Of a stretch of DNA of 34,406 nucleotides, positions 22,306 through 31,084 are shown in pieces (positions within the stretch are counted from its first letter, which is position 1; every line of letters starts with the position of its first letter). The notes beneath the pieces are model-generated. The model was given only the letters and a program-made list of their open reading frames with translations. It was not told the origin of the DNA and ran no database searches. The position numbers and the translations under genes were made by a program. The stretch comes from Bacillota bacterium (lineage in GTDB: Bacteria; Bacillota; Clostridia; TANB77; CAG-465): assembly GCA_023460515.1 (NCBI GenBank), contig JAEWPS010000044.1:1-34406 (forward strand), given 5' to 3'.

Positions 22306-25300
22306 TTGGGTAAAATGAAAGTACACGAATTAGCAAAAGAACTTAATTTATCTAATAGTGAGTTAATAGGTAAATTAAAAAGTATAGGCATTGAGGTTAA
22401 ATCGCATTTGTCGGCACTTACTGATGAAGAATATAATAAATTCAGAGGATCTACAAAATCTTCAAAAGATATGATTGAGCCCAAAAAGAGTTCTGATTCA
22501 AAGAAAGTTGAGTCTATTCCTCATATCATTAGAAGGAATGTAAAAGTTATAAATACTGATAACGATAAAAAAGTAATTGAAGAGATAACTACTAATATTT
22601 CTGGAGAGATAAAAAAGAGTCATCAAACAGTAAAAACTGAAGATAGAACAGTAGATAACTCTTATTCTAGAGAAGGATTAGGCGTTGTAACTCCTAGATT
22701 TAATAATTCAAATACTAGAGGGGTTTCACATAATAGAAGTAATAATGTTGTAGTTACTAGAAATGGTAAAAAAGTAGAAGATGAAGTAAAACAAGAAGTA
22801 GTAAAACCTATAGAAAAAGAGGATGTTGAAAATAATAATATGAATGTAGTATCAGTAGAAAAAGAAAAAAAAGAAGCAGAGGTAATTCCTGAAACTAAAG
22901 TAGAGAATAATTCAAACTATGAGAAAAAACCTTATGTAAATAACAATAATAACTCAGAAAGACCATATAAAAATAATTATAACAACAACAATACAAATGG
23001 AAATTCAACATATGAGAGAAGACCATATAACAATAATTACAATAATAACAATACTAATAATGCAAATGGAAATTCAACATATGAAAGAAGACCATATAAC
23101 AACAATTATAATAATAACAATACTAATGGTGCAAATGGAAATTCAACATATGAGAGAAGACCATATAACAACAATTATAATAATAACAATACTAATAATG
23201 CAAATGGAAATTCAACATATGAAAGAAGACCATATAACAATAATGGAACAAATACTAATTCGGATAGACCATATAGAAATAATTATAACAATAATAATGG
23301 TGCAAATGGTAGTTCAACGTATGAGAGAAGACCATTTAATAATAATGGTACAAATAACAATACAACTGGAAACAGACCATACAATAACAATGGTGGTGGG
23401 TTTAGAAATAACAGATTTAATAATGCGCCTATGAACCAAGTAGATAAATTTATGAAACAATCTACTGACAGTCAACCAATAGAACAAAAGGAAACTAGAG
23501 ATTATAGTTTAACTTTAATAGACAAAAAGAAATATAATAACACACCAGCATCTGTTGATGGAAAAAAATCAACAATAAACAAAAATGAATTAAGAGAACA
23601 ACATACAAGAGTAGCAACATCAAAATTAAAAGGGTTAGAAGTTAATACTTCTGGTTCTATGTTAGATTTATACGAAAGAGATACAGATTCTGTAAGAAAA
23701 GGAAGCAGAAAAAGAAGAGATAAAAAAGTTATATCTGTAAATCAAACAAAAATAATTCCTATGACAGAAGTAAAATTACCTGAGACTATGACAGTTAAAG
23801 AGTTTGCTGAAGCTTTAAAAAAGCAAGCATCTGAAATAATCAAAAAATTATTTTCACTTGGAATTTTAGCTACTGTAAACCAAGAAATAGATTTTGATAC
23901 AGCATTTTTAATTGCTGCAGAATTTGGTATAACTGCTGAGAAACATGTAGCAGTTACTGAAGAAGATATATTATTTGATGAATCAGAGGATTTAGACAAA
24001 GATTTAAAACCAAGGCCTCCAATAGTAGTTGTAATGGGTCATGTTGATCATGGTAAGACATCACTTTTAGATAGAATAAGAAGTGCACATGTTGTAAGTG
24101 GTGAAGCAGGCGGTATTACACAACATATAGGTGCGTATAAGGTTGAAGTAAATAATAAAGAAATATGTTTCTTAGATACACCTGGACATGAAGCGTTTAC
24201 TGAAATGAGAGCTAGAGGAGCACATATTACTGATATAGCTGTTATAGTAGTAGCAGCAGATGATGGTATAAAACCACAAACAATTGAAGCAATTGATCAT
24301 GCTAAAGCAGCAGATGTTTCAATAATTGTTGCAATAAATAAAATAGATAAGCCAGCAGCAGATGTTGAAAAAGTAAAACGTGAATTATTAGAAGTTGGAT
24401 TAATAGCAGAAGAATGGGGTGGAGATACAATTTGTGTACCTATTTCAGCTGTAACTGGTGAAGGTGTAGATACTTTATTAGAAATGATACTTTTAACAGC
24501 AGAAATTAAAGAATTAAAAGCAAATCCAAATAAGCAAGCAAAAGGAACTGTAATAGAAGCAAGATTAGATAAAAATACTGGAACAATAACATCATTATTA
24601 GTGCAAAGAGGAAAACTTAATGTTGGAGATACAATAGTTGTAGGTGATATTATTGGTAAAGTTCGTGCTATGAAAGATGATAAAGGAAGAAAAGTAAAAT
24701 CTGCAGGACCTTCTACGCCAGTAGAGATAATTGGTCTTGGAGCAGTACCACAAACAGGTGACGTTTTCTATGAAGTAGAAGATGAAAAAACAGCTAAACA
24801 ACTTGTAAGTAAGAGAAAAGCGGATGTAAGAAGAAACCTAGTTAAACAGGGTTCTAAGGTAACACTTGAAGATTTATTTGGTCAAATAAAAGAAGGCGAA
24901 ATAAAAGATCTTAATGTAATAGTAAAAGCAGATGTTCAAGGAACACTTGAAGCTCTTAAAAATTCGTTAGAGAAAATTTCTAATGAAGAAGTTAAAGTTA
25001 GAGTTATACATGCTGCAACTGGTGGTATTAAGGAAAGTGATATAACACTTGCTAGCGTATCTAATGCTATAGTAATAGGATTTAATGTAAGACCTGAATC
25101 TACAGCAATGGCTCAAGCTGAAAAAGAAAAAGTAGATTTAAGATTATATAGTATAATTTATGATGCTATAAATGATGTAGAATCTGCAATGAAAGGTATG
25201 CTTAAACCAACATTTAAAGAAGTTGTTCATGGAACAGCAGAAGTTAGAGCGACATTTAAAGTTTCTAATGTTGGAACAATTGCTGGTTGTTATGTAAAAT

Positions 25301-25512
25301 CTGGTAGTATAATACGTAATACATTGTGCAGACTAATAAGAGATTCTGTAGTTGTAGCTGAAGCTAAAATAGAATCAGTTAAACGTGAAAAAGATGATGT
25401 AAAAGAGGCTAGAGAAGGATACGAATGTGGTATTAAATTAGAAAAATTCAATGATATTAACGATGGAGATATTATTGAATGTTATGAAATGGTTGAAGAA
25501 AAGAGGAAATAA
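22306..25512 (+). CDS. infB: Translation initiation factor IF-2 with Asn-rich repeat insertion
   Basis: IF-2 is the GTPase that brings fMet-tRNA to the 30S subunit and promotes subunit joining. It has an N-terminal IF2_N domain (VHELAKELNLSNSELIGKLK), then a long low-complexity region, a second IF2_N domain (PETMTVKEFAEALKKQ) and the GTPase domain. The GTPase has GHVDHGKT (578-585), DTPGHEAF (624-631) and NKID (678-681). Domains II, III and the C-terminal tRNA-binding domain (ATFKVSNVGTIAGCYV) follow. At 1068 aa it is much longer than the roughly 700 aa usual in Bacillota. The excess lies largely in the linker, where residues about 203-375 are dominated by Asn, Tyr, Arg and Pro. Start: TTG 22306, which fits GGGGGAA at 22293-22299; ATG 22315 is too far away. 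Confidence 0.96.
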   Translation: MGKMKVHELAKELNLSNSELIGKLKSIGIEVKSHLSALTDEEYNKFRGSTKSSKDMIEPKKSSDSKKVESIPHIIRRNVKVINTDNDKKVIEEITTNISGEIKKSHQTVKTEDRTVDNSYSREGLGVVTPRFNNSNTRGVSHNRSNNVVVTRNGKKVEDEVKQEVVKPIEKEDVENNNMNVVSVEKEKKEAEVIPETKVENNSNYEKKPYVNNNNNSERPYKNNYNNNNTNGNSTYERRPYNNNYNNNNTNNANGNSTYERRPYNNNYNNNNTNGANGNSTYERRPYNNNYNNNNTNNANGNSTYERRPYNNNGTNTNSDRPYRNNYNNNNGANGSSTYERRPFNNNGTNNNTTGNRPYNNNGGGFRNNRFNNAPMNQVDKFMKQSTDSQPIEQKETRDYSLTLIDKKKYNNTPASVDGKKSTINKNELREQHTRVATSKLKGLEVNTSGSMLDLYERDTDSVRKGSRKRRDKKVISVNQTKIIPMTEVKLPETMTVKEFAEALKKQASEIIKKLFSLGILATVNQEIDFDTAFLIAAEFGITAEKHVAVTEEDILFDESEDLDKDLKPRPPIVVVMGHVDHGKTSLLDRIRSAHVVSGEAGGITQHIGAYKVEVNNKEICFLDTPGHEAFTEMRARGAHITDIAVIVVAADDGIKPQTIEAIDHAKAADVSIIVAINKIDKPAADVEKVKRELLEVGLIAEEWGGDTICVPISAVTGEGVDTLLEMILLTAEIKELKANPNKQAKGTVIEARLDKNTGTITSLLVQRGKLNVGDTIVVGDIIGKVRAMKDDKGRKVKSAGPSTPVEIIGLGAVPQTGDVFYEVEDEKTAKQLVSKRKADVRRNLVKQGSKVTLEDLFGQIKEGEIKDLNVIVKADVQGTLEALKNSLEKISNEEVKVRVIHAATGGIKESDITLASVSNAIVIGFNVRPESTAMAQAEKEKVDLRLYSIIYDAINDVESAMKGMLKPTFKEVVHGTAEVRATFKVSNVGTIAGCYVKSGSIIRNTLCRLIRDSVVVAEAKIESVKREKDDVKEAREGYECGIKLEKFNDINDGDIIECYEMVEEKRK
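22999..23425 (+). repeat. 69-bp tandem repeat in infB encoding an Asn/Tyr/Arg-rich 23-residue unit
   Basis: Units start at 22999, 23068 and 23137, exactly 69 bp each, and degenerate copies follow from 23206. Each unit encodes GNSTYERRPYNNN followed by YNNNNTN and a short Asn/Ala tail. The three full units differ by one amino acid (Asn to Gly) and a few silent bases. The repeat keeps frame, which gives spurious long open frames in the other phases. Confidence 0.9.
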
Positions 25513-25517
25513 TATAT

Positions 25518-25856
25518 ATGCAAAGACATGAAAGATTGGAACAAGATACAAAAAGAGCATTAACTGTTATAATATCAGAAGAACTTAAAAACCCTGATGT
25601 AACTGGTTTAATATCTGTGACTGATGTTAAAATAACTCCGGACCAAAAATATGCAAAAGTATTTGTTAGTATATATAATGTAAAAAACAAAGAAAATGTT
25701 TTAGAGGGTTTAAAAAAATCTTCTAAATTCATACGTGGCTGTTTAAGCAGACACGTTAAAATGAGAAATACTCCTGAACTTACATTTGTAATAGATAATT
25801 CTTTAGAGTATGGATCACATATGAATGAAATTTTTAGAAACCTAAACATCGAATAA
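25518..25856 (+). CDS. rbfA: Ribosome-binding factor A
   Basis: RbfA is a late 30S maturation factor with a single KH-like fold. The 112-aa product starts RHERLEQDTKRALTVIISEEL and contains DVTGLISVTDVKITPD and VKMRNTPELTFVIDNS, all family hallmarks (the last corresponds to LR.xPELxFxxDxS). It is the last gene of the rimP operon, five bases after infB and followed by a strong terminator. Confidence 0.95.
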   Translation: MQRHERLEQDTKRALTVIISEELKNPDVTGLISVTDVKITPDQKYAKVFVSIYNVKNKENVLEGLKKSSKFIRGCLSRHVKMRNTPELTFVIDNSLEYGSHMNEIFRNLNIE

Positions 25857-25860
25857 TGTG

Positions 25861-25893
25861 AAAAGACTAGTCTTCTAAAAGATTAGTCTTTTT
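25861..25893 (+). terminator. Intrinsic terminator of the rimP-rbfA operon
   Basis: AAAAGACTAGTCTT (25861-25874) pairs with AAGATTAGTCTTTT, with one G-U pair, around a 4-base loop ending in a T run. Confidence 0.9.
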
Positions 25894-25916
25894 CTAATTA
25901 ATCTTTAAAAAACATA

Positions 25917-25945
25917 TTGTAATAATACGTTTTTAATGATATAAT
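25917..25945 (+). promoter_or_regulatory. Sigma-A promoter of the nrnA-truB operon
   Basis: TTGTAA (25917-25922), a 17-base spacer and a perfect TATAAT (25940-25945) with TG at 25937-25938 (extended -10). The leader before the ATG at 25970 is about 18 bases. Confidence 0.75.
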
Positions 25946-25969
25946 TTATTTTATATAAAGGGGAAACTT

Positions 25970-26923
25970 ATGATAGAATTTAAAGAGGCAAAAAAATATA
26001 TAAAAAAAGCAAATAAAATATATGTGGTAGGACATATAAATCCCGATGGTGATTCAATAGGTTCATCGTCTGCTATGTGTCTAGCATTAAAAAAATTAGG
26101 AAAAGAAGTGAATGTTGTAATTCCAAAACATTCAGAAATATTTGATTTTTTGCCCCATATTGAGAATGCTAAAACTTCTATTGAAGAAGAATCTATAGAT
26201 TTACTTATTATTGTAGATTCAAGTGATATAAGAAGAGTGGCACTTTCAGAGGAAGATATAAAAAAAGCAAAAAATATAATAATGATAGATCATCATAAAA
26301 AAAATAGTCCATATGGAATAGTTAATGTTATTGATGAGACATGCCCTGCTACTTGTCAACTTGTATATGAATTTATAACATATCTTAAAATAAATATAGA
26401 TAAAGATATTGCAACATATATATATGCTGGCATATTAACGGATACAGGCAGTTTTAATTATTCAACTACAAATGAAAGAACTTTGGCTATTGTTTCTAAA
26501 TTATTAGGACTTGGTATAGATTTTGCATTTATTTGCAAGAAGTTAAATGATACTATGAAAGAATCTAAATTGAAGCTTATTGCTACCGCTATAAATAATA
26601 TGGAAGTGTATGAGAACGGTAAAATAAGATATACATATGTTGATTATGATACTCTTTGTAAATTAGGTGTAGATGAAGAAGATGCTGAAGGTATGACTAA
26701 TTATTTAAGAATGGTTGAAGGAACTGAAGTTGCAATATATGTAAGAGGTAAAAGTAATGGAACTAATAAAGTTAGTTTACGTTCAGGTAATACTGTAGAT
26801 GTATCATCTGTAGCAATATTATTTGGTGGCGGTGGTCATAAAAGAGCTTCAGGATATACTATGCCTGAAAGTTTAGAAATTTCCAAACAAAAATTATTAG
26901 ATGAATTAAAAAAATTATTATAA
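25970..26923 (+). CDS. nrnA: Bifunctional oligoribonuclease / pAp phosphatase (DHH-DHHA1)
   Basis: NrnA degrades nanoRNAs of 2-5 nucleotides and dephosphorylates 3'-phosphoadenosine 5'-phosphate. The 317-aa product has the DHH domain with GHINPDGDSIGS (metal ligands H22, D26, D28), D83 in IVDSSD and the DHH triad at 107-109 (MIDHHKKN). The C-terminal DHHA1 domain carries the substrate loop GGGGHKRASGY. It commonly sits between rbfA and truB in Bacillota, as here. Start: ATG 25970 behind AAGGGGAAA. Confidence 0.94.
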   Translation: MIEFKEAKKYIKKANKIYVVGHINPDGDSIGSSSAMCLALKKLGKEVNVVIPKHSEIFDFLPHIENAKTSIEEESIDLLIIVDSSDIRRVALSEEDIKKAKNIIMIDHHKKNSPYGIVNVIDETCPATCQLVYEFITYLKINIDKDIATYIYAGILTDTGSFNYSTTNERTLAIVSKLLGLGIDFAFICKKLNDTMKESKLKLIATAINNMEVYENGKIRYTYVDYDTLCKLGVDEEDAEGMTNYLRMVEGTEVAIYVRGKSNGTNKVSLRSGNTVDVSSVAILFGGGGHKRASGYTMPESLEISKQKLLDELKKLL

Positions 26924-26938
26924 AGAAGGTGCATTAAA

Positions 26939-27814
26939 ATGAATCCAGTAATACCATCAGGTATTTTAAATATAGATAAACCGTCAGGTATAACATCACA
27001 TGATGTTGTTGACGTGTTAAGAAAAGTGTTAAAAGGTACTAAAATAGGTCATACTGGTACACTAGACCCAATGGCAACTGGCTTACTTGTAATATGTATA
27101 GGAGATGCTACTAAACTCTCTGAACATATAACATCTCAAGATAAAAAGTATTCAGTTAAAATGCTACTTGGAGTTGAAACAGACACTTATGATGTAACAG
27201 GTAGAATAATATTTGCTTCAGTTATGAATAAAGATGAAATATATATAAAAGAAAGAATAAAAAGATTCATAGGGAAGCAAATGCAAACTCCACCTATATA
27301 TAGTGCGATTAGAGTAGATGGAAAAAGAGCATACGAATATGCAAGAGAAGGTAATGAAGTTAAACTAAAAGAAAGAGAAATTGAAATATATGATATTTCT
27401 AATATTATAGTTGATATACCTAATAAAGAAGTATCTTTTGATGTACATTGCTCTAAAGGAACTTATATACGTTCACTTGTAAATGATATTGGAAAGAAAA
27501 TAGGATCTGGTGCTACTATGAGTGAACTTAGAAGAATTGCTAGTGGAAAAAATACTGTTTCAGATAGTATAAAATTATATGATTTTCTAACTTTAAATTA
27601 TGAGGATATGATTAAGAGAATTATTCCAATAGAAAAATATTATAAGGACGCTAAAGCAATATATCTGAATGAAATAGAATATAATAAATTTCTAAATGGT
27701 GTTAAACTAGAATGTGAGTATCATGATAGACTAGTTAGAGTTTATTGCGAAAAAAAATATAAGGGAATTGGTATAGTTGAAGATAATTTTTTAAAAAGAT
27801 ATATTATTGAGTAG
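26939..27814 (+). CDS. truB: tRNA pseudouridine-55 synthase
   Basis: TruB isomerises U55 in the T-loop of tRNA. The 291-aa product has SGILNIDKPSGITSHDVV and the catalytic Asp43 in GHTGTLDPMATG. RVDGKRAYEYAREG, CSKGTYIRSLVNDIG and a C-terminal PUA-like segment (AIYLNEIEYNKFLNG) follow. It forms a T-loop modification pair with TrmFO encoded earlier in the window. The flavokinase gene ribF that usually follows truB is missing; a prepilin-like gene starts nine bases after the truB stop. Confidence 0.96.
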   Translation: MNPVIPSGILNIDKPSGITSHDVVDVLRKVLKGTKIGHTGTLDPMATGLLVICIGDATKLSEHITSQDKKYSVKMLLGVETDTYDVTGRIIFASVMNKDEIYIKERIKRFIGKQMQTPPIYSAIRVDGKRAYEYAREGNEVKLKEREIEIYDISNIIVDIPNKEVSFDVHCSKGTYIRSLVNDIGKKIGSGATMSELRRIASGKNTVSDSIKLYDFLTLNYEDMIKRIIPIEKYYKDAKAIYLNEIEYNKFLNGVKLECEYHDRLVRVYCEKKYKGIGIVEDNFLKRYIIE

Positions 27815-27823
27815 GAGGTATAT

Positions 27824-28318
27824 ATGAAAAATATTAAAAATTCAGGTATAACATTAATACTTTTAGTTACTACAATAATAATATCATTAATTATTATATC
27901 TACAGTTGTAGTAGCTTATGAAGGTATATTAAATAATACGAAAAAGAGTGAGTTTGCTAAAGAAATGTATACTGTAAAAAAATTGGTAATGGACTATGGT
28001 TTTATGAATTCTAGTTATCCAATTAAGGAAGAAGTAACTATAGATTTGGGCACTTTACCAGAAGAGTCTAAAATTCAATTTTCTTCCGAACCCGGATATG
28101 ATACAAATAGTATAACTTTAAACGTAATAGATTTGTATAAGGCCGGTGTAGAAAATGTGATAAGAGGAACTACTAAATATGGTGCAAATGATATATATGC
28201 ATTTTCTACTTCGACAAGAAAAATATATTATGTATCTGGTGAACTTATAGGTAATACTACGTACTATACTTTAACCGATGAATTATATGAAAAAATAAGT
28301 ATAAATGACGTAAAGTGA
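27824..28318 (+). CDS. Prepilin-like protein without Glu5, 164 aa
   Basis: The N-terminus has the class III prepilin pattern: a short basic leader (MKNIKNSG), then ITLILLVTTIII and a long hydrophobic helix. A prepilin peptidase would cut after Gly8. Mature position 5 is Leu, not the Glu conserved in type IV pilins and most pseudopilins. The C-terminal domain ends in TRKIYYVSGELIGNTTYYTL, closely matching the next gene (TKKVYYAKGIPVGNKTYYTL), so the two are paralogues. AGGAGG (27815-27820) gives an efficient ATG start nine bases after truB, without a terminator between them. Possible roles are minor pilin, secretion pseudopilin or a membrane-anchored surface protein. No prepilin peptidase, assembly ATPase or platform gene is in the window. 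Confidence 0.75.
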   Translation: MKNIKNSGITLILLVTTIIISLIIISTVVVAYEGILNNTKKSEFAKEMYTVKKLVMDYGFMNSSYPIKEEVTIDLGTLPEESKIQFSSEPGYDTNSITLNVIDLYKAGVENVIRGTTKYGANDIYAFSTSTRKIYYVSGELIGNTTYYTLTDELYEKISINDVK

Positions 28319-28332
28319 GGGAGTGAAATTAT

Positions 28333-29409
28333 ATGAAAAAAGGTATTTCTTTACTAGCTTTGGTAGCAACTATAGTAGTTATGGCTATATTACTTACAAC
28401 TGTAACAATATCTGGTATTGCAACAGTTAATAATGCAAATAAAATGGCATTTGCATCAGAGGTAAGTTTATTACAAGAATCAGCGGATGCATATATTACT
28501 AAAAACAATGGTGAATTTCCTATAAGTAATTCTATTGCACTAGATATTTCCGGAGTTACTCCAAATTCAGTAATACAATTTGATAATGAAGTTAAAACAA
28601 ATAATAAAATTGTGTTATACCAAATAAATTATGAATTATTAGGATTAACTAGTTTAAAATATGGTGTAGGTAAAAATGGTCCTGAAGATACATACGTAAT
28701 TTCAAAAGATACTAAAAAAGTATATTATGCAAAAGGAATACCTGTTGGAAATAAAACATATTATACTTTAACAGATGATTTAAAATCATTAATAAATTAT
28801 GAGGTTGCAGGAACTTCTCCAATAACAAAGGATGGTATTATATTTATACCTTCAAATTTAAATTGGACAAAGGGTAATGTTACGACTCAGGTAAAAATAC
28901 CTAAAAATTATTTATCTAAAACAGTAACAGCTAATAGTATTGAGGTCCCAGTAACAACTACAGATGTTAGTTATGATATATATGATATTACAGGTATAGT
29001 AGGTAACTATACAGTAGTAGCAAATTATGCAGTAGATAATGATTCTGTTATTACTAATTCAAAATATGATGTTAAAAATGTGGATAATACTTCACCAGTT
29101 ATTACTTTAGATAAAGCAAATCAACAATTGCTAAAATCAGATAATCCTGAAGAAACTTATGCATATTTTAAAATACTAAGTAAATTAGATGATTTAAGTG
29201 GTGTTAAGGTTATAAAATATGAAAATGAAAGAATAAAAGATACTGAACTTGAGTCATATTTTAAATCTAATGGAAAAACTGTACATAAAGATATAATAAC
29301 AATAGATAAAAACGTAAGAGAAATAACTGTATATATTGAAGATAATGCTGGAAATTGGACAGCAGATTTCGTTACAGTTTCAGATAGTGTATATTCTGGA
29401 TTATTATAG
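28333..29409 (+). CDS. Prepilin-like protein without Glu5 with C-terminal Ig-like region, 358 aa
   Basis: The leader MKKG is followed by ISLLALVATIVVMAILL, again a class III prepilin-type signal but with Ala at mature position 5. Residues about 30-155 form the same domain as in the preceding paralogue. Residues about 155-358 add beta-rich Ig-like sequence (VDNTSPVITLDKA, VYIEDNAGNWTADF), the style of the surface-protein repeats seen at the left edge of the window. It starts 14 bases after the previous gene behind GAGGGAGTG. The layout suggests gene duplication followed by gain or loss of an extracellular module. Function unknown; a surface display or adhesion role is inferred. Confidence 0.75.
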   Translation: MKKGISLLALVATIVVMAILLTTVTISGIATVNNANKMAFASEVSLLQESADAYITKNNGEFPISNSIALDISGVTPNSVIQFDNEVKTNNKIVLYQINYELLGLTSLKYGVGKNGPEDTYVISKDTKKVYYAKGIPVGNKTYYTLTDDLKSLINYEVAGTSPITKDGIIFIPSNLNWTKGNVTTQVKIPKNYLSKTVTANSIEVPVTTTDVSYDIYDITGIVGNYTVVANYAVDNDSVITNSKYDVKNVDNTSPVITLDKANQQLLKSDNPEETYAYFKILSKLDDLSGVKVIKYENERIKDTELESYFKSNGKTVHKDIITIDKNVREITVYIEDNAGNWTADFVTVSDSVYSGLL

Positions 29410-29456
29410 AGAATATATAAGTATAAAATAAATTTAAATGATGAAATGGAGAAAAT

Positions 29457-31067
29457 ATGATAAACGTAAATGATGTAACATTAAGATTTGGAAAAAGAGT
29501 ATTGTTTGAGGATGTAAATTTAAAATTTGCACCTGGAAATTGTTATGGATTAATTGGAGCAAATGGTGCAGGTAAAACTACATTTTTAAAGATATTATCT
29601 AGTGAAATTGAGCCTAGTAAAGGTGACGTTACGATGAATCCAAAAGAAAGATTATCTGTACTTAAGCAAGATCACTTTGCTTATGAAGAATGCAAAGTAA
29701 TCGATGTTGTAATTATGGGTAATAGTAGACTATATGAAATAATTAATTTAAAAAATGAGCTATATATGAAAGAAGACTTTACAGATGCAGATGGAATAAA
29801 ACTGGGTAATTTAGAAGCAGAATTTGCAGATTTAGATGGCTGGATGGCTGAATCAGATGCAGGCAGCTTATTAAACAACTTAGGCATTGAGTTAGAATTA
29901 CATGAAAAACTAATGAGAGAGCTTAGTGGTCCAGAAAAAGTTAAAGTACTTTTAGCACAAGCTTTATTTGGTAACCCTCACAACCTACTATTAGATGAAC
30001 CAACAAATAACCTAGATTTAGCAGCTATTGCATGGTTAGAGGAATTCTTAATAAATTATGAAAATACAGTAATTGTGGTATCTCATGATAGATATTTCTT
30101 AAATAAAGTTTGTACACATATTGCAGATATAGATTATAGTAAAATAAAATTATATTCTGGAAATTATGATTTCTGGTATGAGTCTAGTCAACTTGCCTTA
30201 AAACAAATGAAAGAATCTAACAAGAAAAAAGAAGATAAAATAGCTGAACTTCAAGACTTTATAGCTAGATTTAGTGCAAATGCGTCTAAATCTAAACAAG
30301 CAACTTCAAGAAAGAAAATATTAGAAAAAATTGAATTAGATGAAATTATACCTTCTACTAGAAAATATCCATATATAGATTTTAAACCTGAAAAGGAGTC
30401 AGGAAAGGAAATACTTAAAGTTGAAAATTTATCTAAAACTATAGATGGTGAGTTGGTACTAAATAATATTTCGTTTACGATTCTAAAAGGAGATAAAATA
30501 GCATTAGTTGGACCAGCGGCAAAAGCAAAAACTACATTGTTTAAGATTTTAATGGGTGAACTTGAGCCAGATACTGGGACTATAACTTTTGGTAGTACAA
30601 TTAAAGCTGGATATATACCAAAGGATAATAGTGAATATTTCACTTCTAGCCAAATTATAACAGATTGGCTTAGAGATTATTATGATAGTAACGATGAAAC
30701 AGTACTTCGTGGTTTCTTAGGTAGAATGTTATTTAGTGGTGAAGAAGCATTAAAAAAAGTAAATGTCTTATCTGGTGGAGAAAAAGCTAGATGTATGCTT
30801 GCCAAGACTATGTTGCAAGCTCCAAATTTAGTGTTTTTAGACGAACCAACTAACCACCTTGACTTGGAGTCCATTACATCATTAAATGATGGTCTAATTA
30901 AGACTAAATGTGAAATTATGTTTGTGTCTCATGACCATCAATTTATACAAACAGTAGCAAATAGAATAATAGAAATAACACCAAGTGGCAAAATAGATAA
31001 GCGTATGACTTATGATGAATATTTGGATAGTAGCGACGTTGCTAAAAAGAAAGAAATGATGTATTAA
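29457..31067 (+). CDS. ABC-F family ATPase (YkpA/YbiT-type)
   Basis: ABC-F proteins lack membrane domains and act on the ribosome in translation regulation or antibiotic protection. The 536-aa product has two nucleotide-binding domains. In the first, Walker A is GANGAGKTT and Walker B is LLLDEPTNNLD, but the signature is LSGPEK instead of LSGGE/Q. In the second, Walker A is GPAAKAKTT (Gly before Lys replaced by Ala), the signature LSGGEKARC is intact and Walker B is LVFLDEPTNHLDLES. The linker between them is Lys/Glu-rich. The VSHDxxF switch is present in both halves. From memory, similar changes recur in clostridial YkpA-type proteins, so this is probably a family feature, not decay. It lies 47 bases after the prepilin-like gene with no terminator seen. 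Confidence 0.9.
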   Translation: MINVNDVTLRFGKRVLFEDVNLKFAPGNCYGLIGANGAGKTTFLKILSSEIEPSKGDVTMNPKERLSVLKQDHFAYEECKVIDVVIMGNSRLYEIINLKNELYMKEDFTDADGIKLGNLEAEFADLDGWMAESDAGSLLNNLGIELELHEKLMRELSGPEKVKVLLAQALFGNPHNLLLDEPTNNLDLAAIAWLEEFLINYENTVIVVSHDRYFLNKVCTHIADIDYSKIKLYSGNYDFWYESSQLALKQMKESNKKKEDKIAELQDFIARFSANASKSKQATSRKKILEKIELDEIIPSTRKYPYIDFKPEKESGKEILKVENLSKTIDGELVLNNISFTILKGDKIALVGPAAKAKTTLFKILMGELEPDTGTITFGSTIKAGYIPKDNSEYFTSSQIITDWLRDYYDSNDETVLRGFLGRMLFSGEEALKKVNVLSGGEKARCMLAKTMLQAPNLVFLDEPTNHLDLESITSLNDGLIKTKCEIMFVSHDHQFIQTVANRIIEITPSGKIDKRMTYDEYLDSSDVAKKKEMMY

Positions 31068-31084
31068 TAATATAAGAGGTTAGT

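Noticed and set aside
22999..23274. Regular 69-bp repeats as a CRISPR-like array
   Set aside because: The units are contiguous without variable spacers and are translated in frame inside infB.
22997..23434. A 145-codon open frame overlapping infB in another phase, rich in Ile/His/Met
   Set aside because: It is created by the in-frame 69-bp repeat, which keeps stops out of the other phases; no ribosome binding site or family resemblance supports it.
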